From Bifidobacterium bohemicum DSM 22767 (GTDB taxonomy: Bacteria; Actinomycetota; Actinomycetes; Actinomycetales; Bifidobacteriaceae), in assembly GCF_000741525.1 (NCBI RefSeq), contig NZ_JGYP01000001.1, positions 496,001-560,000 of the forward strand: a stretch of 64,000 bases of DNA, read 5' to 3'. The notes beneath the pieces are model-generated. The model was not told the origin of the DNA and searched no databases. It was given only the letters and a program-made list of their open reading frames with translations. The position numbers and the translations under genes are program-made. Of this stretch, positions 23,456 through 33,245 are shown in pieces (position 1 is the stretch's first letter; each line of letters begins with the position of its first letter).

Positions 23456-26400
23456 TCATCGAGCGATGCGCAGCGTCGCCTGCTGGTATGGGTGCAGCCT
23501 CAACGCAGCGCCTTGAACGGGTTGCGAAGAAGCGGCAACGGCACGAGGCAGCTCGGCCGGCAGGGACTGAGCATCCTCAAGTTCACTGACTTCACTGACC
23601 ACAGCGCCCGCCAGTTCGGCGCAGACATGCAATCTGCCAGACGCCTCGCCGCCAGCAGGCTCATAGAGACGCACAATCACGTCACCGGAACCGTCATCAG
23701 CCATCTTGACCCAATCGACCACGATGCTCCCCCGCTCGGCTTGCGCAACCGCGATCGGCTCGAATACCGGCAAAGCCGAGAAGACCGGAGCATTGACCCG
23801 AGCGGCCTGAGCAAGTGTACGGTCAACGGAGGCATCGACAACCACGGACCACGCGAACTCGTGATGCCCCTGATCGGTGTCCGGATCAGGATACAGCGGC
23901 GCGGAAAGCAGCGAGAGCCTGACCATCGTGCCATGACCTGCCGGCACGGTGCCGTCCAAAGCTCCCGCCGACGTATTATTGCCCGTCACATTGCCAATCG
24001 GACTCACATCCGAGCCATAAGTCGTAGCGTTGACCACTGCGGCTGCATATCCCGCCTCGGCCAAGCGCACAAACCGGTGCGTGCAACTTTCGAACATGGC
24101 TTCCTGGCTGCGTGAATTCTTCTGAACAGGACGTTCAACCATGCCATACTGGGCCTCATATTGGGCATTGGACACATCGAGTGCCAGCGGCACGTCCACT
24201 TTGAGGAATTGCTCCTGCGTGTGCCACTCTACGCCCGCCTCGAAATCAAGCGTGCTCGCACCGCTGTGCAGAATGATCCGAGTCTTGATATCCACACCCT
24301 CGGCATGTGACTTGACAGTAGCGATCGCAGCGCCATCAGAATCACGCGTCGCAACGTCAACCAAACGGGACTCCTCCAAACCGTTCGCCATCAGGAAGGC
24401 ATCACGCTGGATATCCCACGCATCCCACTGATACGGCTCATCACGCATCAGTTCATATCGTCCGAGTCGGGTTCCGGCGGGCACCAGTTCGCGTCCGTTC
24501 ACCAAGTCAACCAGCGAGGATACGGAACCATCAGCCTCCACCTTGACGGACAATACCCCGTTGGAAAGCACGGCCGAGCCATCAGCGTCCTTCTGCGCTT
24601 GCGCAGCAAGTGGAGCACCAACATCCGGCAACACGGCATTCGAGGTAAGCTCTAAGTCAGTCGAAGCAAGATCCTTGACGCGATCCTGCCACACATTGCC
24701 GGCCGGATGAGCGCATGCGCCCGGCTGCACAACCCAGTTGCCACCGCGATGGTTCGAATCGTCCCCGGAATCAGCCACCGGCAGTACCACGGCGTCGTCC
24801 ACAACCGGCAGCGAGGAATCAGCCTGATGAATCGCGGAGGCCGCCTGATCAGCGATTTCGAACAAAGCGTGAATGTCACGCTGATAATCCTCGCGAGCCT
24901 CAAGCTCCGCCCATGCGAGCGCGGAACCTGGAAGAATGTCGTGGAACTGATTGAGCAGCAGCTTCTGCCAGATGGCGTCAAGCTGCTGGCGCGGATACCG
25001 GTAGTTCGAATCCTTCAGACTCGCCTCCGCGCACAGGTATTCCACCACACGCAGCATGGACTCCTCCTGCCTGCATCCGCGCTTCATGTCCTGCTGCGCG
25101 GTCAGTGTCGCACGATGGAGTTCAAGATAAAGCTCGCCTCGATAAATCGGGGTCTCTCCCCTGGCCTCATCGACGACGTCCTGCCGGATCTTGGCATACA
25201 GGTCGTCAGGAGTGCCGAAGTCGATCTGCGGCACTCCTTCAAGGTCGCGCATACGGTGAATGCGGCTTACCATCTCGCGATTAGGGCCGCCACCACCATC
25301 GCCGTAACCGTAGAGCATGATGGCGTGGTCCGAAAGGTCCTTGTCCAGATAGTTCTTCTGCGAGTAGACGACATCCTTGACTTCCGCGGGAGCGCAATAG
25401 GTGTCGGAAGGCGGGAAGTGGGTGAGGATGCCCGTGCCGTCGATGCCCTGCCAGATGAATGAGTGATGCGGGAACTTGGTCGTGTCGTTCCAGGAGATCT
25501 TCTGAGTCAGGAACCACTCGAAGCCGGCACGGAGCGCAATCTGCGGCCACGACCCGGTGTAGCCGAAACTGTCGGGCAACCATACACCCTTGGCCACAGC
25601 CCCCAAGTGCTCTTTGTAGTATCGCTGGCCGAAAGTGATCTGCCGCACCAGAGACTCGCCGCAGGGCACCATGCCATCGGACTCGACCCACATTCCGCCG
25701 ACGGGAATGAAACGGCCTTCAGCGATGCGCTCCTTCATGCGATTGAACAGATCGGGATGCTCCGCTTCCAGCCACGCGTACTGCTGCGCAGAACTCATCG
25801 CGTAAATGAAATCGGGGTCCTGATCCATCAAAGCCAGTACGTTCGAAACGGTGCGGGCGACCTTGCGTCGGGTCTCACGCACCGGCCAAAGCCACGCGGA
25901 GTCGATGTGCGCGTGAGCCACCGCGGTATGTTTGACACTGGAACTGACGGCGGGACGGGACAGAACATCCTTCAGCTGCGCACGCGCCTGAGCCACCGTT
26001 CCTACGATGTTCCGCTCGTCATAGACGTTGAGCGAACGTTGAAGCGCCTTGGCCAACTGCCAGTAGCGAGGATCATCGTCCTTCAGCTCGCGCATCAAGG
26101 AAGACACGACTTCAAGATCCATGCCGTAGTCGAAAAGGTCACGATTGAAACAGCAGACATCCATACGACGCAACGTATACGGCTGATCCGGCTTACCGGT
26201 TGCCTTGAGCCCTACATGCGTGGGTGAGAACGGCGTCGGCCCCTCAACGACGGGATTGGCTGCGGCCTCGAGATAAACAACGAAATTGCCGTCCGCATCG
26301 AGAGGAACATGGCGGGTGCCATCAGCATCGATAAGCGGAACCCAGCTGTTGCGGGGATTGACGGCTTTAATGGCAGTGCCGTCGGCGGTATAAGCAAGTG

Positions 26401-26737
26401 CTTCGGACTGGAAACCAGGGCCACGCTCGGCAAGCCAGCCGAGGTCGGCCACCAGCTCTATCTGGCGTCCTTGGGCCGCCGCCAAATCAATCCGACCAGA
26501 GACCTCAAACCATGTCGTGCCCCAAGTGGTGCCCCACGACCCCGGAATCTCAAATACTTGAAAATCGACCTGCCCTGCGCGGGCACGGTCCAAGAAGCCC
26601 ATAAAAGGCTCGGGCTCGCCAGGATTGGCGAATGCACGCACCGAGCAATGATCGAGAACCGTCTCGACATGAGGCTCCAGCCGTTGCTGGCGCACCCGGT
26701 CGCAGCGGCAAAGCTCTTGGTCAGGAGCGAGGAACAT
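23456..26737 (-). CDS. GH38 alpha-mannosidase
   Basis: A 1093-residue cytoplasmic alpha-mannosidase (no signal peptide). The catalytic domain has the zinc ligands in HAHIDSAWLWP (about 275-285) and the nucleophile Asp in WLPDSFGYTG (D389). The middle helical domain and beta-sandwich C-terminal part follow the usual GH38 order, and the length is normal. GGAAGGA precedes the ATG. It would trim alpha-linked mannose from imported high-mannose N-glycans, leaving Man-beta-GlcNAc for the GH5 enzyme. Only one GH38 gene is present here, whereas complete trimming of Man5-Man9 often uses several with different linkage preferences, so others may lie elsewhere. A LacI-type operator lies 264 bp upstream, so it belongs to the same regulon. 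Confidence 0.92.
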   Translation of the reverse strand: MFLAPDQELCRCDRVRQQRLEPHVETVLDHCSVRAFANPGEPEPFMGFLDRARAGQVDFQVFEIPGSWGTTWGTTWFEVSGRIDLAAAQGRQIELVADLGWLAERGPGFQSEALAYTADGTAIKAVNPRNSWVPLIDADGTRHVPLDADGNFVVYLEAAANPVVEGPTPFSPTHVGLKATGKPDQPYTLRRMDVCCFNRDLFDYGMDLEVVSSLMRELKDDDPRYWQLAKALQRSLNVYDERNIVGTVAQARAQLKDVLSRPAVSSSVKHTAVAHAHIDSAWLWPVRETRRKVARTVSNVLALMDQDPDFIYAMSSAQQYAWLEAEHPDLFNRMKERIAEGRFIPVGGMWVESDGMVPCGESLVRQITFGQRYYKEHLGAVAKGVWLPDSFGYTGSWPQIALRAGFEWFLTQKISWNDTTKFPHHSFIWQGIDGTGILTHFPPSDTYCAPAEVKDVVYSQKNYLDKDLSDHAIMLYGYGDGGGGPNREMVSRIHRMRDLEGVPQIDFGTPDDLYAKIRQDVVDEARGETPIYRGELYLELHRATLTAQQDMKRGCRQEESMLRVVEYLCAEASLKDSNYRYPRQQLDAIWQKLLLNQFHDILPGSALAWAELEAREDYQRDIHALFEIADQAASAIHQADSSLPVVDDAVVLPVADSGDDSNHRGGNWVVQPGACAHPAGNVWQDRVKDLASTDLELTSNAVLPDVGAPLAAQAQKDADGSAVLSNGVLSVKVEADGSVSSLVDLVNGRELVPAGTRLGRYELMRDEPYQWDAWDIQRDAFLMANGLEESRLVDVATRDSDGAAIATVKSHAEGVDIKTRIILHSGASTLDFEAGVEWHTQEQFLKVDVPLALDVSNAQYEAQYGMVERPVQKNSRSQEAMFESCTHRFVRLAEAGYAAAVVNATTYGSDVSPIGNVTGNNTSAGALDGTVPAGHGTMVRLSLLSAPLYPDPDTDQGHHEFAWSVVVDASVDRTLAQAARVNAPVFSALPVFEPIAVAQAERGSIVVDWVKMADDGSGDVIVRLYEPAGGEASGRLHVCAELAGAVVSEVSELEDAQSLPAELPRAVAASSQPVQGAALRLHPYQQATLRIAR

Positions 26738-27000
26738 GTGGAATCCTTCCTTAGATTCGAATCAGTACCACTGCCATGACATCAGTACTGATGATCAATA
26801 TGATGGGCATAAGGGCTCATCGTCGTCCGAAAACGACCTGTGGCTGTTCGGCGCAGTCCAACGCCGACCCGAGACAGGACGCGCTCTGACCGGATTGGCG
26901 CAACAACAGCTGAGACATCATTGACAAAACCTCCATCAGGTCGTGCGCTCGGCGACTGAGCCGTGCCTCCATACCTAAGCAAGTTTACAAACCATAGAGG

Positions 27001-27016
27001 ACTAAAACGCTTTAGT
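27001..27016. promoter_or_regulatory. LacI-type operator upstream of the GH38 gene
   Basis: ACTAAAACGCTTTAGT is identical to the site at 23266-23281. It lies between the galE terminator and the GH38 gene, where the GH38 promoter must be. The -10/-35 elements are not clear. Confidence 0.72.
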
Positions 27017-27047
27017 ACCTTTTGCGTGTGCCTTTCGCTCGCAATAA

Positions 27048-27094
27048 ACAAAACCGGTCACGACGCATGAACGCCGTGGCCGGACATCGGTTTT
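27048..27094 (-). terminator. Terminator after galE
   Basis: On the minus strand GGCCACG and CGTGACC pair with one G-U, flanked by AAAACC and GGTTTT arms, and TTTTGTTT follows. This is a good intrinsic terminator just past the galE stop. Confidence 0.65.
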
Positions 27095-27105
27095 CAGAAC
27101 GATTG

Positions 27106-28125
27106 CTATTCGCCTCTATAGCCGTTGGGATTCTTGGTCTGCCAGTTGATCGAGGAGGCGGCCATGTCGTCGATGCCCAGCTCGGCCTTCCAGCCCAGCT
27201 CACGCTCGGCCTTGGAGCAATCCGCGTAGCAGGCCGAGATGTCGCCGGGACGACGCGGCTTCATGACGTAGGCGATGGAATGCCCTGCGGCCTTCTCGTA
27301 TGCCTTGACGACTTCCAGAACCGAGTAGCCATGGCCTGTTCCCAGATTGTAGGTATACACGCCCGGCTTCGCAATCCTGTCGATCACGGCAACGTGTCCT
27401 TTGGCCAAGTCGACCACATGAAGATAGTCGCGCACACCTGTTCCGTCAGGCGTGTCGTAATCGTCGCCGAACACTTGCACGGCAGGCAGTTCGCCGAACG
27501 CAACTTTGGCGATATAAGGGGTCAGATTTGCCGGAATGCCCTTCGGATCCTCACCAATCAGACCGGACTCATGAGCACCGACCGGGTTGAAGTAACGCAG
27601 GATGACGATTGTCCAGGAATCGTCGGCCACATGAACATCGCGCAGCATCTGCTCCTCCATTAGCTTGGTCGAGCCATACGGATTGGTCGTGCCCCCGACA
27701 GGGCTTTCCTCCGTCAAGGGCAGGCTTTCCGGAGTGCCATAAACGGTTGCGGAGGATGAGAATACGATGCGCTTGACGTCATGCGAGCGCATGGCCTTAA
27801 GCAGCACGAGCGTGCTGTTGAGATTGTTGTCATAGTATTCAATCGGCTTGGCGACGGATTCGCCCACTGACTTCAGGCTCGCGAAGTGGATGACCCAGTC
27901 GACCTTGTTCTCTTCGAAGATGCGATCCATCAGGGCCTCGTCCCGCACGTCGCCTTCATAGCGCTTCACGTGCTTGCCGGTGATCTCCTCGACGCGATCG
28001 AGCGCCTTAGGAGACGAGTTGGTGTAATTGTCGACACAAACGATGTCGTATCCCCTGTTCAGCAGCTCGACGTCGGTGTGCGTGCCGATATAGCCGGCAC
28101 CTCCGGTTACCAGAATGGTCGTCAT
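27106..28125 (-). CDS. galE: UDP-glucose 4-epimerase
   Basis: A 339-residue extended short-chain dehydrogenase that interconverts UDP-glucose and UDP-galactose (Leloir pathway and envelope precursors). The NAD-binding motif TGGAGYIGTH is at the N-terminus and the catalytic YGSTK (Tyr-x-x-x-Lys) is about residue 150. SSSATVYG supplies the catalytic Ser/Thr. Length is normal. No other gal gene is adjacent, and a terminator separates it from the mannosidase gene, so it seems to be an independent gene. Confidence 0.95.
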   Translation of the reverse strand: MTTILVTGGAGYIGTHTDVELLNRGYDIVCVDNYTNSSPKALDRVEEITGKHVKRYEGDVRDEALMDRIFEENKVDWVIHFASLKSVGESVAKPIEYYDNNLNSTLVLLKAMRSHDVKRIVFSSSATVYGTPESLPLTEESPVGGTTNPYGSTKLMEEQMLRDVHVADDSWTIVILRYFNPVGAHESGLIGEDPKGIPANLTPYIAKVAFGELPAVQVFGDDYDTPDGTGVRDYLHVVDLAKGHVAVIDRIAKPGVYTYNLGTGHGYSVLEVVKAYEKAAGHSIAYVMKPRRPGDISACYADCSKAERELGWKAELGIDDMAASSINWQTKNPNGYRGE

Positions 28126-28734
28126 GATTGCTCCTTACTGATTACTGACACATCATAATCTCACAGAAACTTACAATACCTAACATTATCACACATACAA
28201 CATCATTGCACCTTACGGCAATTCAGGCGTTTTGCGGCAATTCTCAATAGCGACATGTCACACAGACAGGCCAGAGCACGGACACCGACCCAACACATAC
28301 CATACAACAAACCTCGTAAACCCAACCACGAGGACCCTCCGTTTTGATGAACTTTCAAAACCAGGGCTTTCCGAGAATTGCAATGTCGTTTCGGACCTTT
28401 AAACACTGCCGTGATACCGAGAATCCGCCACACCCTGCCCAGTTGATCGCGCATCACGTCACGCATGACGGATTGGTCGCGATCCACCCGCATCGGAGTG
28501 TGCTCGGCGTTCACACAAATGCCGTGCTGGCCGAAATAACCGTACGGTGAAAACCGTCAGAAAAGCGTCTTGCGCCCAACGTAACCGGCACTGTACGCAA
28601 CATGCGCCTGTTCCTCCCATCAAATCCCTCGTTTTCATGGAAGACGGTGCACTGTGGATGACCTCTCGCCACACTATAGTCGTAGAGCCACAATGACGGC
28701 AACCAACCGGCCAGCAGAATATGACCACGATATT
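28126..28734. other. Intergenic region (609 bp) without recognised gene
   Basis: It lies between the galE start and the SNF2 helicase stop. The AT-rich part near 28140-28205 probably holds the galE promoter. Short frames occur on both strands but none has a familiar sequence or a convincing ribosome site. I see no repeat or RNA structure that stands out. Confidence 0.5.
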
Positions 28735-31700
28735 CTATCCGAGCAGCTCCAACAGGTCGTCCTTGGTCAAGGCGGAGATGCCGGCCGCCGATCCGGAGCT
28801 CGCATCGTCCACGAACCGTGTGGCCAGATCGCTTTTGGCCTGCTGCATCTTCAGGATTCGTTCCTCGATGGTATCCTTGGCGACGATCTGGTAGACGTTG
28901 ACATCCTGGGTCTGGCCGATGCGGTGGGCCCGGTCGGTCGCCTGCTCCTGCGCGGCGGCGTTCCACCACGGATCGGCATGGACCACCACGCACGCACCCG
29001 TGAGGTTCAGTCCCGTGTTTCCCGCCTTCAACGAGATCAGAAAGACAGGGGTGTCATCTGCGTTGAATTTGTCGACCAACTCCAAACGTCTGCGCTTAGG
29101 GGTCGCACCGGTAATGACGTCATACGCCACATCATCCCGGCGCAGACGCTCGGCGATCAGATCCAGGAAGCTGGTGAACTGGGAGAAGATAAGCATCTTA
29201 CGACCGGCGTCCTGACAGCTTGAGACCAGTTCCGCGATGGCGTCGAGCTTGGCGGAGGGAACATTACGGGGTTTTGTGGTTTTCCGTCCACCGCCAACGG
29301 TGTTCGCCTCGACCTCAGCCGTAAGCTCCGCATCGTCCCAACCATCATCGGCACGCTCGATCTGACGGGCAGGGGCTCCCCACGCGCGGGTATCCTTTTT
29401 GACGACGTTGCTGCCGACGTTTTCAAAAAGCAGACGGGGGTCACAACAGGCCTGACGCAGTCGGGTCAGTTGTGCGAGGACTTGAATCTTTCCGGTCTTG
29501 AACTCAATGTCCTTCTGCTTGGTCACGGTGGCCCGCAACTGCTGTTCAAGCGCGGCGTATAGTCTGCGCTGCTCCCCCTCCAACCGCACGGTAATCACGT
29601 TCTCGATCTTATCGGGCAGATCCTTGAGAACCTGCGACTTCAACCGTCGCAGGATGAACGGCCCGACGAATGCCTGCAATTTCGCCTCGGCATCCGGGTC
29701 GCCGCTCATGATCGGCTGTTCGAACCGCTCTCGAAAACGCTTATATGATCCGAGCATTCCGGGCATGAGGAAATCAACGATGCTCCACAACTCGGAAAGA
29801 CGGTTTTCGATCGGCGTGCCGGTCAGGGCGAAACGGTGCTGCGCCAGTACACTGCGAACCGCACGCGATGACTTGGTCGCATGATTCTTGATGTACTGGG
29901 CCTCGTCCAACACCATGGTATAGCAGGTCAGACCTTGGTAATCCTCGATGTCTCGACGCAACAGGTCATATGAGGTGATGATCACGTCCGGAACGGAGCC
30001 GGATACACCAGACGATGCATCGTCAGAGCCCGGAGTGAAGGTTCCATCATACTCACTATCCGCCGGGAGGGGACCAGCAGCACTCCGCCAACCGTCATGA
30101 TATGGCGCAGGATTCTCACCGCCCGCATCACCGGTGCCACGATTGTCGGCCGAGTCGACGGACATGGCCGAACCGTCGACGCGGCTCAGCGAGGAACCTC
30201 CCTTCATGGCGTTTTCGACCTCGTAACTCAGGCGATCAGCGGAATCGAAGCCTGACGCGCCATCAACGGGCTGATTCGCATACCATATCTTCGAACGATT
30301 CAGGATGGTACGACGCTCAGCCTTTGACCCGGCGAGCACCGAGACCCTCAGACCCGGCGCGAACTTGGCACATTCCGCGGCCCAGTTATAGACCAACGAG
30401 GCAGGACATACGATGAGATCAGGCCCGACCTTGCGCTGTTCGGATCGTCGCGCAAGCAGGAACGCCAGCATCTGCACCGTCTTGCCCAAGCCCATTTCGT
30501 CAGCCAGAATACCGCCGAAACCCTTATCGCTCACGGCATTGAGCCAGCGGAACCCCTCCATCTGGTATGGGCGCAGTACATTTTCAAAGCTTTGCGGAAC
30601 CTGGTACCGTCGGGGATCAATGGATCTCAAATCATCCACGTATTGTCTGAAATCAGCGCTTTTCTCCCGCCGATCCGCTTCATGGTCAAGATAGTATGCC
30701 TGATACGCAGGCACGGAAGTGCTCCCGGAATCAAGCTCCGAAGGCTTGAGCCCCAAATCGCCGCTCACCTCATCCAGTTTGCTCACATCGACATCATCCA
30801 TGTTCACGAACGATCCGTCACGCAGACGGTGGAATTTACGGCGTTTACGGTAGCTATTAAGCAAAGCCGGCACATCGGCAGGGTCGATTTCATCGGCTAT
30901 CGCCGAAACCTCCACCAAACCGGATTTCATTGACAGGCCTATTTTGAACACCGGATGCGGGCTGTTCGTCAACCCGTCAAAAGCCGGAGTGGAAAAAACG
31001 TCTCCGAGTCCACGCAACACGGGCAGACCTTCACTGATCAGCCGGTAAATCGCCTTCTCGTCGTCCTGTGGGATACGGGCGACCGACCCGAACGGCTCAG
31101 GGAAATACTGTCGCACCGCTTCGACGGCCAGACGTTCGGCCTGCTTGTCACGAACAACGGATCCGCCCGGAGCGATACCCGAAAACACGTGGAACCGCTC
31201 GTCACCGTAGCGAGCCTGAACATCACAGGTGATGCCGGATTTGTCGCGATCCAGATATGTTTCAATCACGCATGGCACACGTCGGTTTGCCCATAGTTCA
31301 GCAGGCAGTTTCGCTGCAATGCCGTGGGCACGCGAGACGTTGTCGCCATGATTGACATCAGCGGCAGGCTCATCGACGGCGCCAACCAACCTTGCCTCGT
31401 TTTCCGCCTGTCCCACTGGCTCGAGAGCCGGCAATACCGTACGCGAAAACTCCTCTATGTCGTCGGCACTCAAATACAGATCGCCACGCTCGCCGACCCC
31501 GCATAAGACGGTAAGCAACGCACGATTCTCCACAAATGCCTTGGAACAGCGGTAAATAAGCGGAGTCGCCGCCGAATCCGGTCGCGAATGAACCGGCGTA
31601 TCGACCACATCCTGCGAATAACCGATGGTCTCGGCGTTCACGGCCGCCTGTTCCTGGCGATCCGACATAGGCCGTCGATGCACAATGACATAGGACGTCA

Positions 31701-32934
31701 CACGCCCAACAACAAACTGCTCTATGACCATATCATGCCGAATCACGTATCCCTTTTTACCGTCATTTTCCCCGGTATCGGCATCCCGAACGCCATCATC
31801 ATCGGACGCGGCCTCGACCACCAGACCGAGGTCCGGATCGCCATCCACAACCGAAACCGGCATAGCCGAACCATACCAACCTCCGGCATAATCGAGCGTG
31901 ACATCCTGATTGACATATAAATCAAGCAATTCAGCGGTCTCGTCATCCGATAGGCGCATCCGCTGAGCCTCGTTTTTGGCCTGATAGAACGTATAGTCAC
32001 CCGAAACGCTGCGACGGATCTCAATGGCGCGTGAAAGAATCGCTATCAGATCCCGAGAACGCCGGTCAAACGAATCAACCGAATGGACGAATGCGAGCTT
32101 CTTGCCATACGAAACGAATTCGCGACGGCCGATCGAATCGATAAGGCCGTGCACATCCTTGATGACATATGAAATACCCTTGGAAGGCACGCAGATGTGC
32201 AGATGCAAATACCAGTCCCCGCCCTGCCGCTCAAGCATGGGGCGCAACGTGACCGAACCGATGGGCATATGGCGGGTAAGGGCCGTAACGCCACCCGAAT
32301 CACCCGACGCGCGGCTGCTGACCTCCTTCAACAGTTCGAGCTGGCGGTTCTTGGCCTCCTGTTCAAGCTGCGAATCCTGCTGATGCATATAAGACACCAG
32401 CGAACGCGAGGTGCGGCGGGGCGGGCGACGAGCCCGACGGGACGCAACCGCACCGTCAGAAGATTTCCCGAGCCCATATGGCGGCAGTTCCCTGAACACT
32501 TGGGGTTTATCGTTATATTGCATTATCAGGGCGATAACATGTTTGCACAGTGATCCATACCGGCCATACGCCGGGCAGGTACAGTTGGAATCCAGTATTT
32601 GCCCGTGATTCTCGTCGACGAGCGTCTCGACCTCATAGTCGTCGGCATACTGGTCGGCCGCCTCGACGGATGCAGCCAGTCTGGTCCCTTCGGAACCAGG
32701 AGTACACGTAAAATCGTGAATTCGACCGCTTTCGATGACATCGTATGCGCGGTAGAATGATTTGCCTCCAAGTTGCCGCAGGGTTTGTTCGGAAACCACC
32801 GGTTCAGCCGAGCCATAGGTGACTCCCCCATCGGAATCAATCACACCTCCAAAACCCTCATCGTCACCGGAATCGAGGCCGAAGCCACCCGCACCGCCCG
32901 TGCGGGAACCATAAACCGAGGTGTGCCAATCCAA
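28735..32934 (-). CDS. SNF2/RapA-type helicase with SWIM zinc finger
   Basis: A very large (1399-residue) Swi2/Snf2-family ATPase. An N-terminal SWIM zinc finger is seen as CTCPAYGRYGSLCKH (about residues 117-131). A long middle region is of bacterial SNF2-associated type. The C-terminal helicase core has DEMGLGKTVQ (Walker A), LDEAQYIK (DExx box), TGTPIENRL and the late motif QATDRAHRIGQ. A low-complexity Gly/Ser/Asp-rich insertion of about 100 residues lies between the nucleotide-binding motifs. Family members remodel protein-DNA or RNA polymerase complexes. The TTG start at 32934 lacks a well-spaced ribosome site, so the N-terminus is uncertain. Confidence 0.88.
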   Translation of the reverse strand: MDWHTSVYGSRTGGAGGFGLDSGDDEGFGGVIDSDGGVTYGSAEPVVSEQTLRQLGGKSFYRAYDVIESGRIHDFTCTPGSEGTRLAASVEAADQYADDYEVETLVDENHGQILDSNCTCPAYGRYGSLCKHVIALIMQYNDKPQVFRELPPYGLGKSSDGAVASRRARRPPRRTSRSLVSYMHQQDSQLEQEAKNRQLELLKEVSSRASGDSGGVTALTRHMPIGSVTLRPMLERQGGDWYLHLHICVPSKGISYVIKDVHGLIDSIGRREFVSYGKKLAFVHSVDSFDRRSRDLIAILSRAIEIRRSVSGDYTFYQAKNEAQRMRLSDDETAELLDLYVNQDVTLDYAGGWYGSAMPVSVVDGDPDLGLVVEAASDDDGVRDADTGENDGKKGYVIRHDMVIEQFVVGRVTSYVIVHRRPMSDRQEQAAVNAETIGYSQDVVDTPVHSRPDSAATPLIYRCSKAFVENRALLTVLCGVGERGDLYLSADDIEEFSRTVLPALEPVGQAENEARLVGAVDEPAADVNHGDNVSRAHGIAAKLPAELWANRRVPCVIETYLDRDKSGITCDVQARYGDERFHVFSGIAPGGSVVRDKQAERLAVEAVRQYFPEPFGSVARIPQDDEKAIYRLISEGLPVLRGLGDVFSTPAFDGLTNSPHPVFKIGLSMKSGLVEVSAIADEIDPADVPALLNSYRKRRKFHRLRDGSFVNMDDVDVSKLDEVSGDLGLKPSELDSGSTSVPAYQAYYLDHEADRREKSADFRQYVDDLRSIDPRRYQVPQSFENVLRPYQMEGFRWLNAVSDKGFGGILADEMGLGKTVQMLAFLLARRSEQRKVGPDLIVCPASLVYNWAAECAKFAPGLRVSVLAGSKAERRTILNRSKIWYANQPVDGASGFDSADRLSYEVENAMKGGSSLSRVDGSAMSVDSADNRGTGDAGGENPAPYHDGWRSAAGPLPADSEYDGTFTPGSDDASSGVSGSVPDVIITSYDLLRRDIEDYQGLTCYTMVLDEAQYIKNHATKSSRAVRSVLAQHRFALTGTPIENRLSELWSIVDFLMPGMLGSYKRFRERFEQPIMSGDPDAEAKLQAFVGPFILRRLKSQVLKDLPDKIENVITVRLEGEQRRLYAALEQQLRATVTKQKDIEFKTGKIQVLAQLTRLRQACCDPRLLFENVGSNVVKKDTRAWGAPARQIERADDGWDDAELTAEVEANTVGGGRKTTKPRNVPSAKLDAIAELVSSCQDAGRKMLIFSQFTSFLDLIAERLRRDDVAYDVITGATPKRRRLELVDKFNADDTPVFLISLKAGNTGLNLTGACVVVHADPWWNAAAQEQATDRAHRIGQTQDVNVYQIVAKDTIEERILKMQQAKSDLATRFVDDASSGSAAGISALTKDDLLELLG

Positions 32935-33245
32935 AATGTCCGATGCCTTTCCTTATAAGATCCCATTGCGTTCGCATACGACACGGTTGCAACACAGCCC
33001 GTTCAATGACCTGACTCAACCATGTTCGTAAACCTTCAGTCTACTACCCGTCTGAAGCGTCGCATAATCACTTGGCTCTTGGCGATGAAGCATGGTCACC
33101 GCAAAGAAGACACCGCAGATGGGCGACGCCGCCGAAATCCGTCTTTACGGACACAAACACGATGTTCGAGCCACTGCCGAAATGGTTACGACGAATCCGA
33201 GACGCCGAAGCCGATATCACGATCCGTGATTCGAAACGGATGATA
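32935..33245. other. Gap (311 bp) without recognised features
   Basis: It lies between the SNF2 helicase start and the UvrA-like stop. No gene, strong promoter or hairpin was identified. Confidence 0.5.

Larger units (their letters stand above)
26738..27105. other. GH38 leader and galE-GH38 gap (368 bp)
   Basis: It holds the galE terminator, the LacI-type operator at 27001-27016 and an apparently long untranslated leader for GH38 of up to about 240 nt. I found no convincing gene in it. Confidence 0.6.

Noticed and set aside
26782..27051. An 89-codon minus-strand frame upstream of GH38
   Set aside because: It spans the operator and galE terminator, has no ribosome site of note and no familiar sequence; treated as leader.
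28203..28514. A 103-codon minus-strand frame in the 609-bp gap
   Set aside because: No recognised domain, no convincing start; could be a small unknown protein, but the sequence gives no support.
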